DNA of 64,000 nucleotides from Mucilaginibacter frigoritolerans (GCF_007830615.1 NZ_VLLI01000005.1:248001-312000); one strand, 5' to 3'; counted from the stretch's first letter, positions 41,045-50,348 are shown. Notes: generated from the letters alone by a model not told the origin. Made by a program: numbers and translations.

Positions 41045-42238
41045 ATGGAAGCTGAAAATAATTTACTGCTATTACTGCAAAATCCTCATTTACCCGCCGG
41101 TTTAAAAGACATCGTCCAAAAAGTGCTAAACGGTGAACGCATTACATTTGATGAAGGTGTTTTACTATATGAACAAGGCGAATTGGGGTATCTGGGTGTT
41201 TTGGCCAACTATATCCGCGAAAAGCGTCACGGTAACAAAACCTATTTTAACCGTAACTTTCATATTGAGCCAACTAACCTTTGTGTTTATGACTGTAAGT
41301 TCTGCTCATACTCCAGGCTGTTGAAACAGAAATCAGAAGGGTGGGAGTATACGATGGAGGAGATGCTGGCCATGGTGTACAGATATGATAATGAACCGGT
41401 TACCGAAGTGCACATTGTTGGCGGGGTTTTACCGCAATACGATGTTGCTTTTTATAGCGAACTATTCAGTAAGATAAGAGAACACAGGCCAGAGCTGCAT
41501 GTAAAAGCCTTAACCCCGGTTGAATATCATTATATCTTCAAAAAAGCTAAAATTGATTATGCTACAGGGATGCGCCTGATGTATGAGGCTGGTCTAGGGT
41601 CGATTCCAGGCGGAGGGGCGGAAATATTCCATCCGGAAGTGAGGGATCTGATCTCCAAAGATAAATGTACCGGCGAGCAATGGCTGGCAATACATGAAGA
41701 ATGGCATAAACTGGGCGGCCGATCAAACGCTACCATGTTATATGGCCATATTGAAAAATTCTGGCACCGGGTGGATCATATGGATCGCTTGCGTAATTTG
41801 CAGGATAAGACAGGTGGTTTCCAGACATTTATTCCACTGAAATTCCGTAACCAGGATAACCAGATGTCGCACGTACCTGAATCAACAGTGGTTGAGGATT
41901 TGCGTAACTATGCCATAGCAAGAATCTACCTGGATAACTTTGATCATATTAAAGCTTACTGGGCAATGATAAGCCGCACCACCGCGCAGTTATCCTTGAA
42001 TTTTGGGGTTGATGATATTGACGGAACGCTTGATGATACTACCAAAATTTATTCAATGGCCGGTGCTGAAGAGCAAAATCCGGGTATGAGTACTAAACAA
42101 TTGGTTGAGCTGATAAAACATGTTGGCAGGCACCCAATTGAGCGTGATACTTTGTACAATGTAGTTACGGACTATACCAACTTTGAATTTCCGGAAGAAG
42201 TAAAACCACAATTTTATAAGTTGCCGGTTATTAATTAG
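41045..42238 (+). CDS. mqnE: Aminofutalosine synthase (radical SAM)
   Basis: A 397-residue radical SAM enzyme of the futalosine route to menaquinone. The cluster motif C80-VYD-C84-KF-C87 lies in HIEPTNLCVYDCKFCSYSR, the form typical of MqnE rather than of MqnC (which reads more like INYTNxCxxxCKFC). It joins 3-enolpyruvyl-benzoate to SAM to give aminodeoxyfutalosine. GGGAEIFHPEVRDLI is the conserved SAM/substrate segment. It heads a set with a histidine phosphatase and mqnA; the nucleosidase, MqnC and MqnD are not in the window. Confidence 0.94.
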   Translation: MEAENNLLLLLQNPHLPAGLKDIVQKVLNGERITFDEGVLLYEQGELGYLGVLANYIREKRHGNKTYFNRNFHIEPTNLCVYDCKFCSYSRLLKQKSEGWEYTMEEMLAMVYRYDNEPVTEVHIVGGVLPQYDVAFYSELFSKIREHRPELHVKALTPVEYHYIFKKAKIDYATGMRLMYEAGLGSIPGGGAEIFHPEVRDLISKDKCTGEQWLAIHEEWHKLGGRSNATMLYGHIEKFWHRVDHMDRLRNLQDKTGGFQTFIPLKFRNQDNQMSHVPESTVVEDLRNYAIARIYLDNFDHIKAYWAMISRTTAQLSLNFGVDDIDGTLDDTTKIYSMAGAEEQNPGMSTKQLVELIKHVGRHPIERDTLYNVVTDYTNFEFPEEVKPQFYKLPVIN

Positions 42239-42277
42239 GTTATTGATTCATTGTCCATAAGTCATTTCTTATTTAAA

Positions 42278-42333
42278 GATGACTCAATGTTGAAATGACC
42301 CAATGACAGAACGACCTAATGATATAATGAACA
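42278..42333 (+). repeat. Octameric tandem repeat (AATGACCC-type), seven degenerate units
   Basis: Units in exact 8-nt register: GATGACTC, AATGTTGA, AATGACCC, AATGACAG, AACGACCT, AATGATAT, AATGAACA. The last unit contains the start codon of the phosphatase gene at 42327. Most units contain ATG, and the 8-nt period places these in different frames. Confidence 0.75.
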
Positions 42334-42944
42334 AAACACTATACATTGTCCGCCATGGGCAAACTGATTTAAATAAGCGTGGGGTTATACAAGGCCGGGG
42401 GATGGACACGGACCTGAATGACGAGGGGCGCAAACAGGCACAACAGTTTTTTAATGCTTATCAATCAGTGCCTTTTGACAAGATCTACATATCAAAATTA
42501 AAGCGTACCCAGCAAAGTATTCAGCCTTTTATTGATTTGGGCATTCCTTTTGAAAAGCTTGCCGGGCTTGATGAGCTTGGATGGGGAATTCATGAAGGAC
42601 AACCATCAACACCTGAAAACAAGATTGAGTTTATGCAGATTATGCGTAACTGGATTGATGGTAAACTTGATGCCAAGTTTGAAGGTGGTGAAAGCCCTAA
42701 TGAAGTAAAGGCCAGGCAACTGGAAGCACTTAAAGTTATAATGAGCCACCCGGAAGAAGAAACCGTGCTTATTTGTATGCATGGCAGGGCGCTGCGTTTA
42801 TTTTTGTGCCTGCTTACTGAAAAACCACTTACCGAAATGGATACCTTTCCTCATCAAAACCTGGTTTTATATAAAGTTTTTTATGACGGTGAAAAATATA
42901 CCATTACCGACTTTAATGATGCCAATCATCTCAAACAATCTTAA
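42327..42944 (+). CDS. Histidine phosphatase family protein
   Basis: A 205-residue protein of the phosphoglycerate-mutase/acid phosphatase superfamily. The catalytic RHG is in LYIVRHGQTDLNKRG near residues 8-10, and a second active-site His lies in VLICMHGRALRLFL. I use the ATG at 42327 (MNKTLYIVRHG) because upstream in-frame codons belong to an 8-nt tandem repeat. No phosphatase step is known in the futalosine pathway, yet it sits between mqnE and mqnA in the same direction, so it may be a general metabolite phosphatase. Confidence 0.88.
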   Translation: MNKTLYIVRHGQTDLNKRGVIQGRGMDTDLNDEGRKQAQQFFNAYQSVPFDKIYISKLKRTQQSIQPFIDLGIPFEKLAGLDELGWGIHEGQPSTPENKIEFMQIMRNWIDGKLDAKFEGGESPNEVKARQLEALKVIMSHPEEETVLICMHGRALRLFLCLLTEKPLTEMDTFPHQNLVLYKVFYDGEKYTITDFNDANHLKQS

Positions 42945-42962
42945 TACTTCTAATTTATACTT

Positions 42963-43706
42963 GTGAACAAGATCAGAATATCAGCAGTTAGCTATACTAA
43001 TACCAAACCATTTATTTACGGCCTGCAGCATACAGGCATCCTTGATAAAATAGAATTGAGCCTGGATAACCCAACGGATTGTGCTCAGAAATTGATTGAT
43101 GATGTTGTGGATATTGGCTTGATTCCGGTGGCCGCAACGCTGAGTTTACCTCAATGGAATATTGTATCAGATTATTGTATTGGCGCGGTGGGAGCGGTGA
43201 ATTCAGTATTCATTTTCAGTAATTGCGATATTAGGGAAATAGAAACCTTACAGCTTGATCCTCAGTCACGTTCGTCAAATAATTTGGCCAAAGTTTTACT
43301 GAAGAATTACTGGAAGTCAGATTATCAGATGATTTCTGATTCGCCAGATTATTCAGAGTCAAAAGATCCCAAAACAGCCTTCGTAATGATAGGTGACCGT
43401 ACGTTTGGGAAGAAGGATAAATACCCATTTGTATATGACCTTGCGGAAGAGTGGCAGCATTTTACAGGCCTCCCATTTACGTTTGCTGCATGGATTGCCA
43501 ATAAACCAATCCCTAAAGAATTTATGGACGAGTTTAATAAAGCACTCAAATACGGACTTGACCATCGTGCCGAATTGTTAAAGGAGCTTCCGCATAGAAA
43601 TGACTTCGATTTAGAAGATTACCTGATGCATAAGCTTGATTTTAATTTGACAGATGATAAAAAGAAAGCCTTGTATTTGTTTCTTGATTATATAAAAGCA
43701 CTTTAA
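42963..43706 (+). CDS. mqnA: Chorismate dehydratase
   Basis: A 247-residue periplasmic-binding-protein-fold enzyme converting chorismate to 3-enolpyruvyl-benzoate, the first step of the futalosine menaquinone route. The start is a GTG (codon context MNKIRISAVSYTNTKPF). The motif RISAVSYTNTKPFIYGL and the later SRSSNNLAKVLLKNYW and FAAWIANKPIP segments fit MqnA. It is 18 bp downstream of the phosphatase gene, completing the mqnE-phosphatase-mqnA operon; a terminator lies about 115 bp downstream. The family is usually 240-290 residues, so length is normal. Confidence 0.92.
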   Translation: MNKIRISAVSYTNTKPFIYGLQHTGILDKIELSLDNPTDCAQKLIDDVVDIGLIPVAATLSLPQWNIVSDYCIGAVGAVNSVFIFSNCDIREIETLQLDPQSRSSNNLAKVLLKNYWKSDYQMISDSPDYSESKDPKTAFVMIGDRTFGKKDKYPFVYDLAEEWQHFTGLPFTFAAWIANKPIPKEFMDEFNKALKYGLDHRAELLKELPHRNDFDLEDYLMHKLDFNLTDDKKKALYLFLDYIKAL

Positions 43707-43822
43707 AGGCTTTTGTGCAGCTTTACTCTTCGTGGTTAAACTAAATTCCTTAAAATGAGTTTAATACTTGTAAAGGATAATTTATTGGTTTGCACCGGTC
43801 ATGAAGGAATTACTATAGCTTT

Positions 43823-43848
43823 AAGCCACCTAACAAGTGGCTTTTTTT
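43823..43848 (+). terminator. Rho-independent terminator of the mqn operon
   Basis: AAGCCAC (43823-43829) pairs with GTGGCTT (43837-43843), followed by a seven-T run (43842-43848). Confidence 0.8.
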
Positions 43849-44085
43849 ATGACCAATAATCTAATATTTCTTTTGAAAAAACTTTCTTTATTGTGCTTAT
43901 TGCTATTTACTATTTTAAGTTTTATTGTGGGCTTTTTCTGTATTGATGCACGTATACACCCTCACGAAAAAGGAATTTCAAAAACAGACATTTTAGACTA
44001 CATATACGTATCTGTAACACTTTTATTTCTATACATAATCTGCAAGATCATTACCTTTATTTTATCTAAAAAATTAAGAGCATAA
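43849..44085 (+). CDS. Small two-helix membrane protein, hypothetical
   Basis: A 78-residue ORF starting at the ATG at 43849, immediately after the mqn terminator; an in-frame GTG further upstream would lie inside the terminator stem and is unlikely. Two hydrophobic helices (LLKKLSLLCLLLFTILSFIVGFF, about residues 8-29, and YIYVSVTLLFLYIICKIITFI, about 51-71) are separated by a charged loop (DARIHPHEKGISKTD). No family recognised. The lack of an obvious promoter between the terminator and start leaves expression doubtful. Confidence 0.45.
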   Translation: MTNNLIFLLKKLSLLCLLLFTILSFIVGFFCIDARIHPHEKGISKTDILDYIYVSVTLLFLYIICKIITFILSKKLRA

Positions 44086-44121
44086 AAAAGCCTTAATTTT
44101 CCTCATGGTCTAACATATATA

Positions 44122-44136
44122 GTCTTGTATCAAGAC
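44122..44136. promoter_or_regulatory. Dyad GTCTTG-TAT-CAAGAC upstream of the SDR gene
   Basis: Perfect 6-bp arms, 159 bp before the SDR start. It shares the 9-mer CTTGTATCA with the palindrome in front of the other SDR gene (59350-59358). A second small hairpin (TCCCGC/GCGGGA, 44152-44172) follows. Function unknown. Confidence 0.3.
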
Positions 44137-44294
44137 AAAAAGGACTAGCCATCCCGCGGCAATTTAGCGGGACGATGATTGTATGAAGCAGAAAATCCTT
44201 TGTTTACTTAATCCTGTTCGAATTATAATATAATTTGCTGAAAGATTATCAATTAAAACATATTCTGTTTATCTTAAGCTCATAAATTACACCT

Positions 44295-45104
44295 ATGAGT
44301 ACAACACCATCATTAAAAGGACAATCGGCATTAGTTACCGGTGCCGATAGCGGCATTGGTAAAGGCGTTGCGCTGGCATTGGCCGCCGCGGGCGCTAACG
44401 TTATTATAAACCACGTAGATGCACATGAAGTTGCACAGCAAACCGTCGATGAGATTACTGCGGCTGGCGGCAATGCTTATGCTATACATGCAGACATCAG
44501 CAAAGAAGATGAAGTGCAGGCCATGTTTGCCGAAATGTATAAACAATATGGTACCATTGACATATTGGTAAACAATGCAGGCTTACAAAAAGATTCGAAA
44601 TTTGTTGATATGACGCTGGATCAGTGGAACACGGTGATCAGCATTAACCTAACCGGTCAGTTTTTATGCGCCAGGGAGGCAGCACGGGAATTTATCCGTA
44701 GGGGAGTTATTCCTGAAAGGAGCAAGGCCGCCGGGAAGATTATTTGTATGAGCAGTGTGCATGAAGTTATTCCCTGGGGTGGGCACGTAAACTATGCTAC
44801 CAGTAAAGGGGGGGTAATGATGCTGATGAAAAGCATGGCGCAGGAACTGGCGCCGCATAAAATACGCGTGGTATCCATTGGCCCCGGTGCCATACAAACC
44901 CATATTAATCAGTCCGCATGGAACACCCCCGAAGCTTTGAACAGTTTATTAACACTTATACCTTATAATAGAATAGGTGAGCCTGATGATATTGGTAAAG
45001 TAGCCGTATGGCTTGCATCAGACGAAGCAGATTATATAACCGGCACTACCATTTTTGTAGATGGCGGAATGACACTGTATCCCGGATTTGCAGACAATGG
45101 ATAA
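44295..45104 (+). CDS. Short-chain dehydrogenase, glucose 1-dehydrogenase-like
   Basis: A 269-residue classical SDR. The NAD(P)-binding motif ALVTGADSGIGKGVA is near residues 12-26, NNAG about residue 94, and the catalytic Ser with YATSK follow in SSVHEVIPWGGHVNYATSKGG. The C-terminus IFVDGGMTLYPGF and overall sequence resemble glucose 1-dehydrogenases. The substrate could be another sugar or alcohol. The gene stands alone between two terminators, with a possible operator 159 bp upstream. Confidence 0.88.
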   Translation: MSTTPSLKGQSALVTGADSGIGKGVALALAAAGANVIINHVDAHEVAQQTVDEITAAGGNAYAIHADISKEDEVQAMFAEMYKQYGTIDILVNNAGLQKDSKFVDMTLDQWNTVISINLTGQFLCAREAAREFIRRGVIPERSKAAGKIICMSSVHEVIPWGGHVNYATSKGGVMMLMKSMAQELAPHKIRVVSIGPGAIQTHINQSAWNTPEALNSLLTLIPYNRIGEPDDIGKVAVWLASDEADYITGTTIFVDGGMTLYPGFADNG

Positions 45105-45246
45105 AAAAGGAAGTTTATAGTTTAGTTTATTTCAGGTAATTTTACTGGTTTGTGTCAGCCGAATCTCATCTTAAAAAGATATCAATCAGTAATTTAAGTT
45201 TTAGGGGATAAAAACCACATAAAATTCAGGTTACTTTAATGTAAAG

Positions 45247-45278
45247 AAGCCGTTACGATACAAGTAATGGCTTTTTTT
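45247..45278 (+). terminator. Terminator downstream of the SDR gene
   Basis: AAGCCGTTAC (45247-45256) pairs with GTAATGGCTT (45264-45273) with one mismatch, followed by a run of T to 45278. Confidence 0.7.
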
Positions 45279-45391
45279 GTGCTTTTTGTGATTGACATAT
45301 TGTAAAAAATACACTAAGTGGGTTGTGATAATTTAAATTTTCTATCAAAAAAGAGCTATAATTATGAAATATTCATAAAAGTGAATTTTAA

Positions 45392-45423
45392 TTGCGATGG
45401 TTTGCAATTATTAGTTATTTTTG
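45392..45423 (+). promoter_or_regulatory. Bacteroidota promoter of the PepSY-like gene
   Basis: TTG (45392-45394), a 21-bp spacer and TATTTTTG (45416-45423), matching the TTG / TAnnTTTG pattern 26 bp before the start codon. Confidence 0.55.
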
Positions 45424-45448
45424 TTGCGGATTTAAAATTAAAAGAAAC

Positions 45449-45931
45449 ATGAAAAAAATATTTTTAACAATCGCAGCCGCTGCCCTGTTCAGCGTTAGTG
45501 TATTTGCCGCAGATGGTGGTAAAAAAGCAACTGAAAACACAGTTAACATTTCTTACAGCGTTCAGCAAGCTTTCAGCGCTGATTTTGCTGAAGCTACTAA
45601 TGTAATCTGGTCTGCAGATAAAAACTGCCAAAAAGCTGATTTCGTTATTGATGGTGTTAAGAAAACTGCATTTTATACTCCTGCTGGTGATTATTTGGGT
45701 TTAACTCAGTATGTTGATTACAAAGCTATCCCAGCAAAATCACAAAAATTAATTGCTGATCAATACAAAGGCTACGAAGCTAAAAGCGTAATCGTTTTCC
45801 AGGCTTACGTATCTGTTGATTCAGCTATTGAACCAACTACTTATTTTGTTGATCTTAAAAACACAGATCATGAAGTATTGGTAAGAGTTACTAACTCTGG
45901 TAACATAGAATTTTTCAAACAGGTAAAGTAA
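45449..45931 (+). CDS. Secreted PepSY-like (putative beta-lactamase-inhibitor-like) protein
   Basis: A 160-residue exported protein. I use the ATG at 45449 (MKKIFLTIAAAALFSVSVFA, a clear signal peptide cleaved near residue 20); in-frame codons upstream would hide it. The mature part has a PepSY-like pattern, FSADFAEATNVIWSADKN, YTPAGDYLGLTQYVDYKAIP, and a repeat-like TYFVDLKNTDHEVLVRVTNSG. It is probably a small periplasmic or secreted beta protein, abundant judging from its uniform AT-ended preferred codons, clean promoter and very strong terminator. Function unknown. Confidence 0.82.
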   Translation: MKKIFLTIAAAALFSVSVFAADGGKKATENTVNISYSVQQAFSADFAEATNVIWSADKNCQKADFVIDGVKKTAFYTPAGDYLGLTQYVDYKAIPAKSQKLIADQYKGYEAKSVIVFQAYVSVDSAIEPTTYFVDLKNTDHEVLVRVTNSGNIEFFKQVK

Positions 45932-45961
45932 TTATCTGGTTTATATTTTTGGTTTAGTTAT

Positions 45962-45994
45962 AGCCACCCTTCTGTTTAGAAGGGTGGCTTTTTT
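45962..45994 (+). terminator. Strong rho-independent terminator
   Basis: Perfect 12-bp arms AGCCACCCTTCT (45962-45973) and AGAAGGGTGGCT (45978-45989) with a 4-nt loop, followed by T to 45994. Confidence 0.92.
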
Positions 45995-46076
45995 GTTTTT
46001 TGTGCTTTTTTGAGGCTTATTTGGCATTTTTTAAAACAACTGGTGGCTTAAAACCTTTTTAAGGAAATGATTTTGT

Positions 46077-48278
46077 ATGGCAAAAACTATAATTGTTTCC
46101 AATAGGTTACCCGTTAAAATATCAAAAACAGACAATGAATATATGTTATCTACCAGCGAAGGTGGTTTAGCTACCGGTTTGGGTTCAATTTATAAACAAG
46201 GCGATAATAAATGGATAGGGTGGCCCGGAATTGAAATTGATGAAAAGGAGGATCAGGATAATGTAAGCGCCCAATTGGCAAAACTGAGTCTGGAACCGGT
46301 GTTTTTAAATCAGGAGGAGATAAATCAGTATTACGAAGGCTTCTCTAATGATGTTTTATGGCCAGTGTTTCATTATTATGTTTCAACCTATAGTGTTTAC
46401 AAACAATCCAACTGGGATTATTATCAAGCGGTAAATAAAAAATTTGCAGAAGCTGTTTTAAAAATAGCAGAGCCTGGCGATGTAATATGGATACATGATT
46501 ACCAGTTATTGCTTTTGCCCGCGTTAATAAGAAAAGAACTACCTGATGTATCTATTGGCTTTTTTCAGCATATCCCGTTCCCTTCAAATGAATTATTCAG
46601 GCTGATACCCTGGCGCAAAGAATTGCTGGAAGGAATGTTAGGGGCAGACCTGATCGGTTTCCACACGTTTGATGATGTACGCCATTTCTTGGGTGCTGTA
46701 ACACGCGTTTTACCTGTGAATGCTTCTGCTAATGTTTTAACAGTTGACGAACGTTTGGTAGTGGCCGAATCATTCCCGATGGGAATTGATAATGAAAAAT
46801 ATGCTTCACTCCCTTTACAGAAGGGTGTCCTTGAACAAAAGGCCTTAATTAAAGAAACTTTTAAAAATTCAAAGCTGATCCTGTCTATTGACCGTTTGGA
46901 TTACAGTAAAGGTATATTACAGCGTTTACAAGCCTTTGAGCAATTGTTGCAGCAACATCCGGAATATTGCGAAAAGGTTACCTTATATATGATTGTGGTA
47001 CCATCAAGAGACTCGGTACCTCAATATGCCCATCTACGGGAGGAGATTGATAAAAGGGTTGGCAACATCAATGCATTATACCGTAAAATGGATTGGACGC
47101 CTATTCATTATTACTATCGTTCATTTCCTATTGAAATGCTATCGGCCTTATATTCTTCTGCTGATGTTTGCCTGGTAACCCCCTTAAGGGATGGAATGAA
47201 CCTGGTGAGCAAAGAGTATGTTGCCAGTAGGGTAAATGATGATGGCGTGCTGATATTAAGTGAAATGGCAGGCGCATCAAAAGAATTGATAGATGCTGTG
47301 ATTGTAAATCCGAATAACAGCGGTGAAGTATGTAATGCGATAATAGAGGCCATTAATATGCCTTTAGATGAACAGAAAAGACGAATGAAGCAAATGCGTC
47401 AGCTGGTTTCTAAATTTAACATTACACACTGGGTTAAGGTGTTTATGGATAAACTGAAAGAAGTAAAACAGATGCAGCGTTCCATGCAAACCCGGCATGT
47501 GAGCTTTGCAACTGAGCAATCAATCGTTAATCGTTATATTAAAACGAAGAAAAGGATCATTTTTTTAGATTATGATGGAACCCTGGTGGGTTTTAAATCA
47601 AACATAGCACAAGCCTATCCTGATGAAGCCCTTTTTTCGATCATCGATAAGCTTAGTGAAGATCCGGCTAATGAACTGGTTTTGATCAGTGGACGCAAAC
47701 ACCAGAATTTGGGTGATTGGTTTGGCGATAAGAATATGTACCTGATAGCCGAACATGGGTCGTGGTTTAAACAGCAGAATAAATCGTGGCACAAGATTTC
47801 AGGACTTTCAGATGCCTGGAAACACGATATTTACCCGATATTAGATACTTATGTTGACCGTACACCCGGTACGTTTATAGAGGAGAAAACCTATTCGCTG
47901 GTTTGGCATTACCGTAATGCACAAAAAGGTTTAGGCGAATTAAGGGCGAATGAACTGATGAATAATTTGAAGTATCATGCCACAGATAAAGGCCTGCAAT
48001 TACTACCTGGCGATAAAGTGCTTGAAGTTAAAAATATGGAAATAAACAAAGGTAAAGCTGCTTCTATACTGCTTGAAAAAAATGATTATGATTTCATAAT
48101 TGCCTTTGGAGATGATTATACCGACGAAGATGTTTTTAAATCGTTACCAGATACTGCTATCACTATAAAAGTAGGGAGTAATGTATCTGCAGCTAAATTT
48201 TACTTACGTAACCCGATGGAGGTACGCAATATGCTTACCCGTTTTACTGAAAGTACTGTTTTAGAGGTAAAAGGATAG
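46077..48278 (+). CDS. Bifunctional trehalose-6-phosphate synthase/phosphatase
   Basis: A 733-residue fusion making trehalose from UDP-glucose and glucose-6-phosphate. The N-terminal GT20 synthase half (about residues 1-465) includes IIVSNRLPVKI, WIHDYQLLLLPALIR, FFQHIPFPSNELFR and DRLDYSKGILQRL. The C-terminal HAD phosphatase half begins FLDYDGTLVGF with nucleophile and acid D498/D500 and ends FGDDYTDEDVF. Both active sites are intact. The fused layout is common in Bacteroidota. It is convergent with the GH15 gene, with which it may form a trehalose turnover pair. Confidence 0.95.
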   Translation: MAKTIIVSNRLPVKISKTDNEYMLSTSEGGLATGLGSIYKQGDNKWIGWPGIEIDEKEDQDNVSAQLAKLSLEPVFLNQEEINQYYEGFSNDVLWPVFHYYVSTYSVYKQSNWDYYQAVNKKFAEAVLKIAEPGDVIWIHDYQLLLLPALIRKELPDVSIGFFQHIPFPSNELFRLIPWRKELLEGMLGADLIGFHTFDDVRHFLGAVTRVLPVNASANVLTVDERLVVAESFPMGIDNEKYASLPLQKGVLEQKALIKETFKNSKLILSIDRLDYSKGILQRLQAFEQLLQQHPEYCEKVTLYMIVVPSRDSVPQYAHLREEIDKRVGNINALYRKMDWTPIHYYYRSFPIEMLSALYSSADVCLVTPLRDGMNLVSKEYVASRVNDDGVLILSEMAGASKELIDAVIVNPNNSGEVCNAIIEAINMPLDEQKRRMKQMRQLVSKFNITHWVKVFMDKLKEVKQMQRSMQTRHVSFATEQSIVNRYIKTKKRIIFLDYDGTLVGFKSNIAQAYPDEALFSIIDKLSEDPANELVLISGRKHQNLGDWFGDKNMYLIAEHGSWFKQQNKSWHKISGLSDAWKHDIYPILDTYVDRTPGTFIEEKTYSLVWHYRNAQKGLGELRANELMNNLKYHATDKGLQLLPGDKVLEVKNMEINKGKAASILLEKNDYDFIIAFGDDYTDEDVFKSLPDTAITIKVGSNVSAAKFYLRNPMEVRNMLTRFTESTVLEVKG

Positions 48279-48311
48279 ATAAAGCATCTAAAAAGAACGA
48301 CACTATTTCAT

Positions 48312-48356
48312 CAGTGTACATGGGGTCCATTTTTGAACACCATGTGCACTGTTTTT
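48312..48356. terminator. Terminator between trehalose genes (bidirectional)
   Basis: CAGTGTACATGG (48312-48323) pairs with CCATGTGCACTG (48340-48351), 11 of 12 bases, followed by five T. Confidence 0.75.
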
Positions 48357-48359
48357 ATT

Positions 48360-50144
48360 TTACAAGAATATTGGCCGGTCAAGCTTCATTGCTATGCGGT
48401 AGGCTGCATTCATTAAACCCACATGACTGTAGGCCTGTGGGAAATTCCCCCATTGGCTGCCGTCATTTTCATCTACATCCTCACTAAATAATAGCAGGTG
48501 GTTGGAGTATTGGAGTAGGTTCTCAAATTCGCGCATAGCATCGTCAAGTCTGCCTACACTAGCTAAAGCTTCTACATACCAGAAAGCGCATATTAAAAAC
48601 GTTGTTTTTGGGCGGCCAAAATCATCTTTATATAAATACCTGTAAAATAATCCGTTGGGAGTTTTTAGTTCTTTTTCCAACGCAATGAGATGGTCTTTAG
48701 CCCTGTCAGACGCAGGGTCAAGGTAATTCATCATAATTAGCTGCAAAGTGCTGGCATCCAGATTAGCGCTGCCTGCCGAATTGGTATATACTTTTCTAAC
48801 CGGGTCGTAACAACTTTCAATATGTTCTGCTGCACGGTTTTTAAGGGCGATGGCTTTGTCTGTCAGTTCTTTATTGTCAATAGTACGGGCCATTTTTTCG
48901 GCAGCCGAAGCACCTGCCCACTGGAAAAGGTTACTATAACAATGCACATTCGCCATGTTACGGAATTCCCAAATACCAGCATCTTTTTCATCAATAGTAT
49001 GTTCTATTTTCTTGAGTAAAAACTCTATCCATTTCACAGAATCCTTTCTTTCTGAAAAAATGAAGCGATGGTCTGTGTAGAGTGGGAGTACGGAGATCAT
49101 CACCTGTCCGTAAATATCATTCTGAATGTGCTCATAAGCCTGGTTGCCAATCCGCACAGGCTGGTTACCCATATAGCCTTCCAGGTCGGTTAATATTTGC
49201 TCGGTTAGCTGTTTCTTGCCTGTTATGCCGTAAAGTGGCTGGTAGCGCTCCGTTTCATTAAATGAAATATCGGTAACGTAATTGAAGTATTTCTCCATCT
49301 CCTCAAAATGGCCAATGTGATTCAACGAGGTTAATACGTAATAGGTATCGCGCAGCCAACAATAACGGTAATCCCAGTTACGGCCGCTGCCAGGAGATTC
49401 GGGTAGGCTGGTTGTGCTGGCGGCTATAATAGCTCCGGTATCTTCAAACTGGTGTATTTTTAAGGCCAATGCAGACCTTATTACAAAAGGTTGGTAATAG
49501 GTAGCTATTGACGAGTGTTTTATCCATGTGCGCCAGTATTGTGTGGTTTCACGTAAAAAACGTTCAGCAGTGCTTATCAGCGGTGCTTCTAAAGGCTCGC
49601 CATAGGTCATTACCAGATACTTGGCTTCACTTATCACAAATGGCTGTTCGTCAAAAACATAGCTTATTGGTATGTTTGTTGTAAGCCTGATGTTTTCTTC
49701 GCCACCTAAAAACTGAATATGGTTACTGCCCCGGTTTACATCAAGTTTTATATTGCCATAATCAGAGACAGGTTCACATTTTACCACAATCTGCGGCGAT
49801 CCGTTCAGTGGCTCTACCTTACGGATCAGCATTAAGGATTTATAATAACGCTGGTGTTCAAAAAAACGTGGAGCAAAGTCTGTAATGCGGTATTTGCTGC
49901 TGTTTTGGGCAGTTATTTCGGTTATCAATACATTGGTGTTTTCCAGGTAATACTGATGGGAGGTATAATCACTTGTAGGGAGTATTGAAAATGCGCCACC
50001 CTTTTTTTGATCCAGTAAACCGCCGAAGATAAAAGTGCTGTCAAATCGCGGCCAGCAAAGCCAGTCGACATTAGTATTTTTATTAATGTGCGCCAGGAAA
50101 GCGCAATTACCGATTATGCCGGTATCATAGGTGTGTCTATCCAT
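48360..50144 (-). CDS. Glycoside hydrolase family 15 protein (glucoamylase or trehalase-like)
   Basis: A 594-residue GH15 enzyme without signal peptide, so cytoplasmic. The start MDRHTYDTGIIGNCAFLAHIN and NVDWLCWPRFDSTFIFGGLLD are the family N-terminal beta domain. GSGRNWDYRYCWLRDTYYVLTSLN and QWAGASAAEKMART lie in the alpha/alpha barrel, and the C-terminal EDVDENDGSQWGNFPQAYSHVGL is conserved. GH15 includes glucoamylases, glucodextranases and cytosolic trehalases (actinobacterial). The convergent trehalose synthase gene makes trehalase a reasonable guess. Specificity is inference. Confidence 0.87.
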   Translation of the reverse strand: MDRHTYDTGIIGNCAFLAHINKNTNVDWLCWPRFDSTFIFGGLLDQKKGGAFSILPTSDYTSHQYYLENTNVLITEITAQNSSKYRITDFAPRFFEHQRYYKSLMLIRKVEPLNGSPQIVVKCEPVSDYGNIKLDVNRGSNHIQFLGGEENIRLTTNIPISYVFDEQPFVISEAKYLVMTYGEPLEAPLISTAERFLRETTQYWRTWIKHSSIATYYQPFVIRSALALKIHQFEDTGAIIAASTTSLPESPGSGRNWDYRYCWLRDTYYVLTSLNHIGHFEEMEKYFNYVTDISFNETERYQPLYGITGKKQLTEQILTDLEGYMGNQPVRIGNQAYEHIQNDIYGQVMISVLPLYTDHRFIFSERKDSVKWIEFLLKKIEHTIDEKDAGIWEFRNMANVHCYSNLFQWAGASAAEKMARTIDNKELTDKAIALKNRAAEHIESCYDPVRKVYTNSAGSANLDASTLQLIMMNYLDPASDRAKDHLIALEKELKTPNGLFYRYLYKDDFGRPKTTFLICAFWYVEALASVGRLDDAMREFENLLQYSNHLLLFSEDVDENDGSQWGNFPQAYSHVGLMNAAYRIAMKLDRPIFL

Positions 50145-50348
50145 AAATAAGCTTAAAGTAGGAGCAACAAAGTTTGCCGTATAATGTTGTGATAGGTTTA
50201 ATTAAGTTGGATTACCTTTAACTGACTGTTTAATTAAGAATAAAACTATAATATCTATGTAAATTGTAGTGTTTTTTCAAAATCACTATTGATTAATGAA
50301 ACAATCAGCTTAACTTAGTGCATTATTAAACAAATAAATTATTAAATT

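Larger units (their letters stand above)
45105..45448. other. 344-bp intergenic region with terminator and promoter
   Basis: No gene. It carries the SDR terminator (45247-45278) and the promoter of the secreted PepSY-like protein (45392-45423); the rest is AT-rich without recognised structure. Confidence 0.6.

Noticed and set aside
43754-43858. 34-codon frame MSLILVKDNLLVCTG... before the small membrane protein
   Set aside because: It runs through the mqn terminator stem and T-run and has no upstream signal; probably chance.
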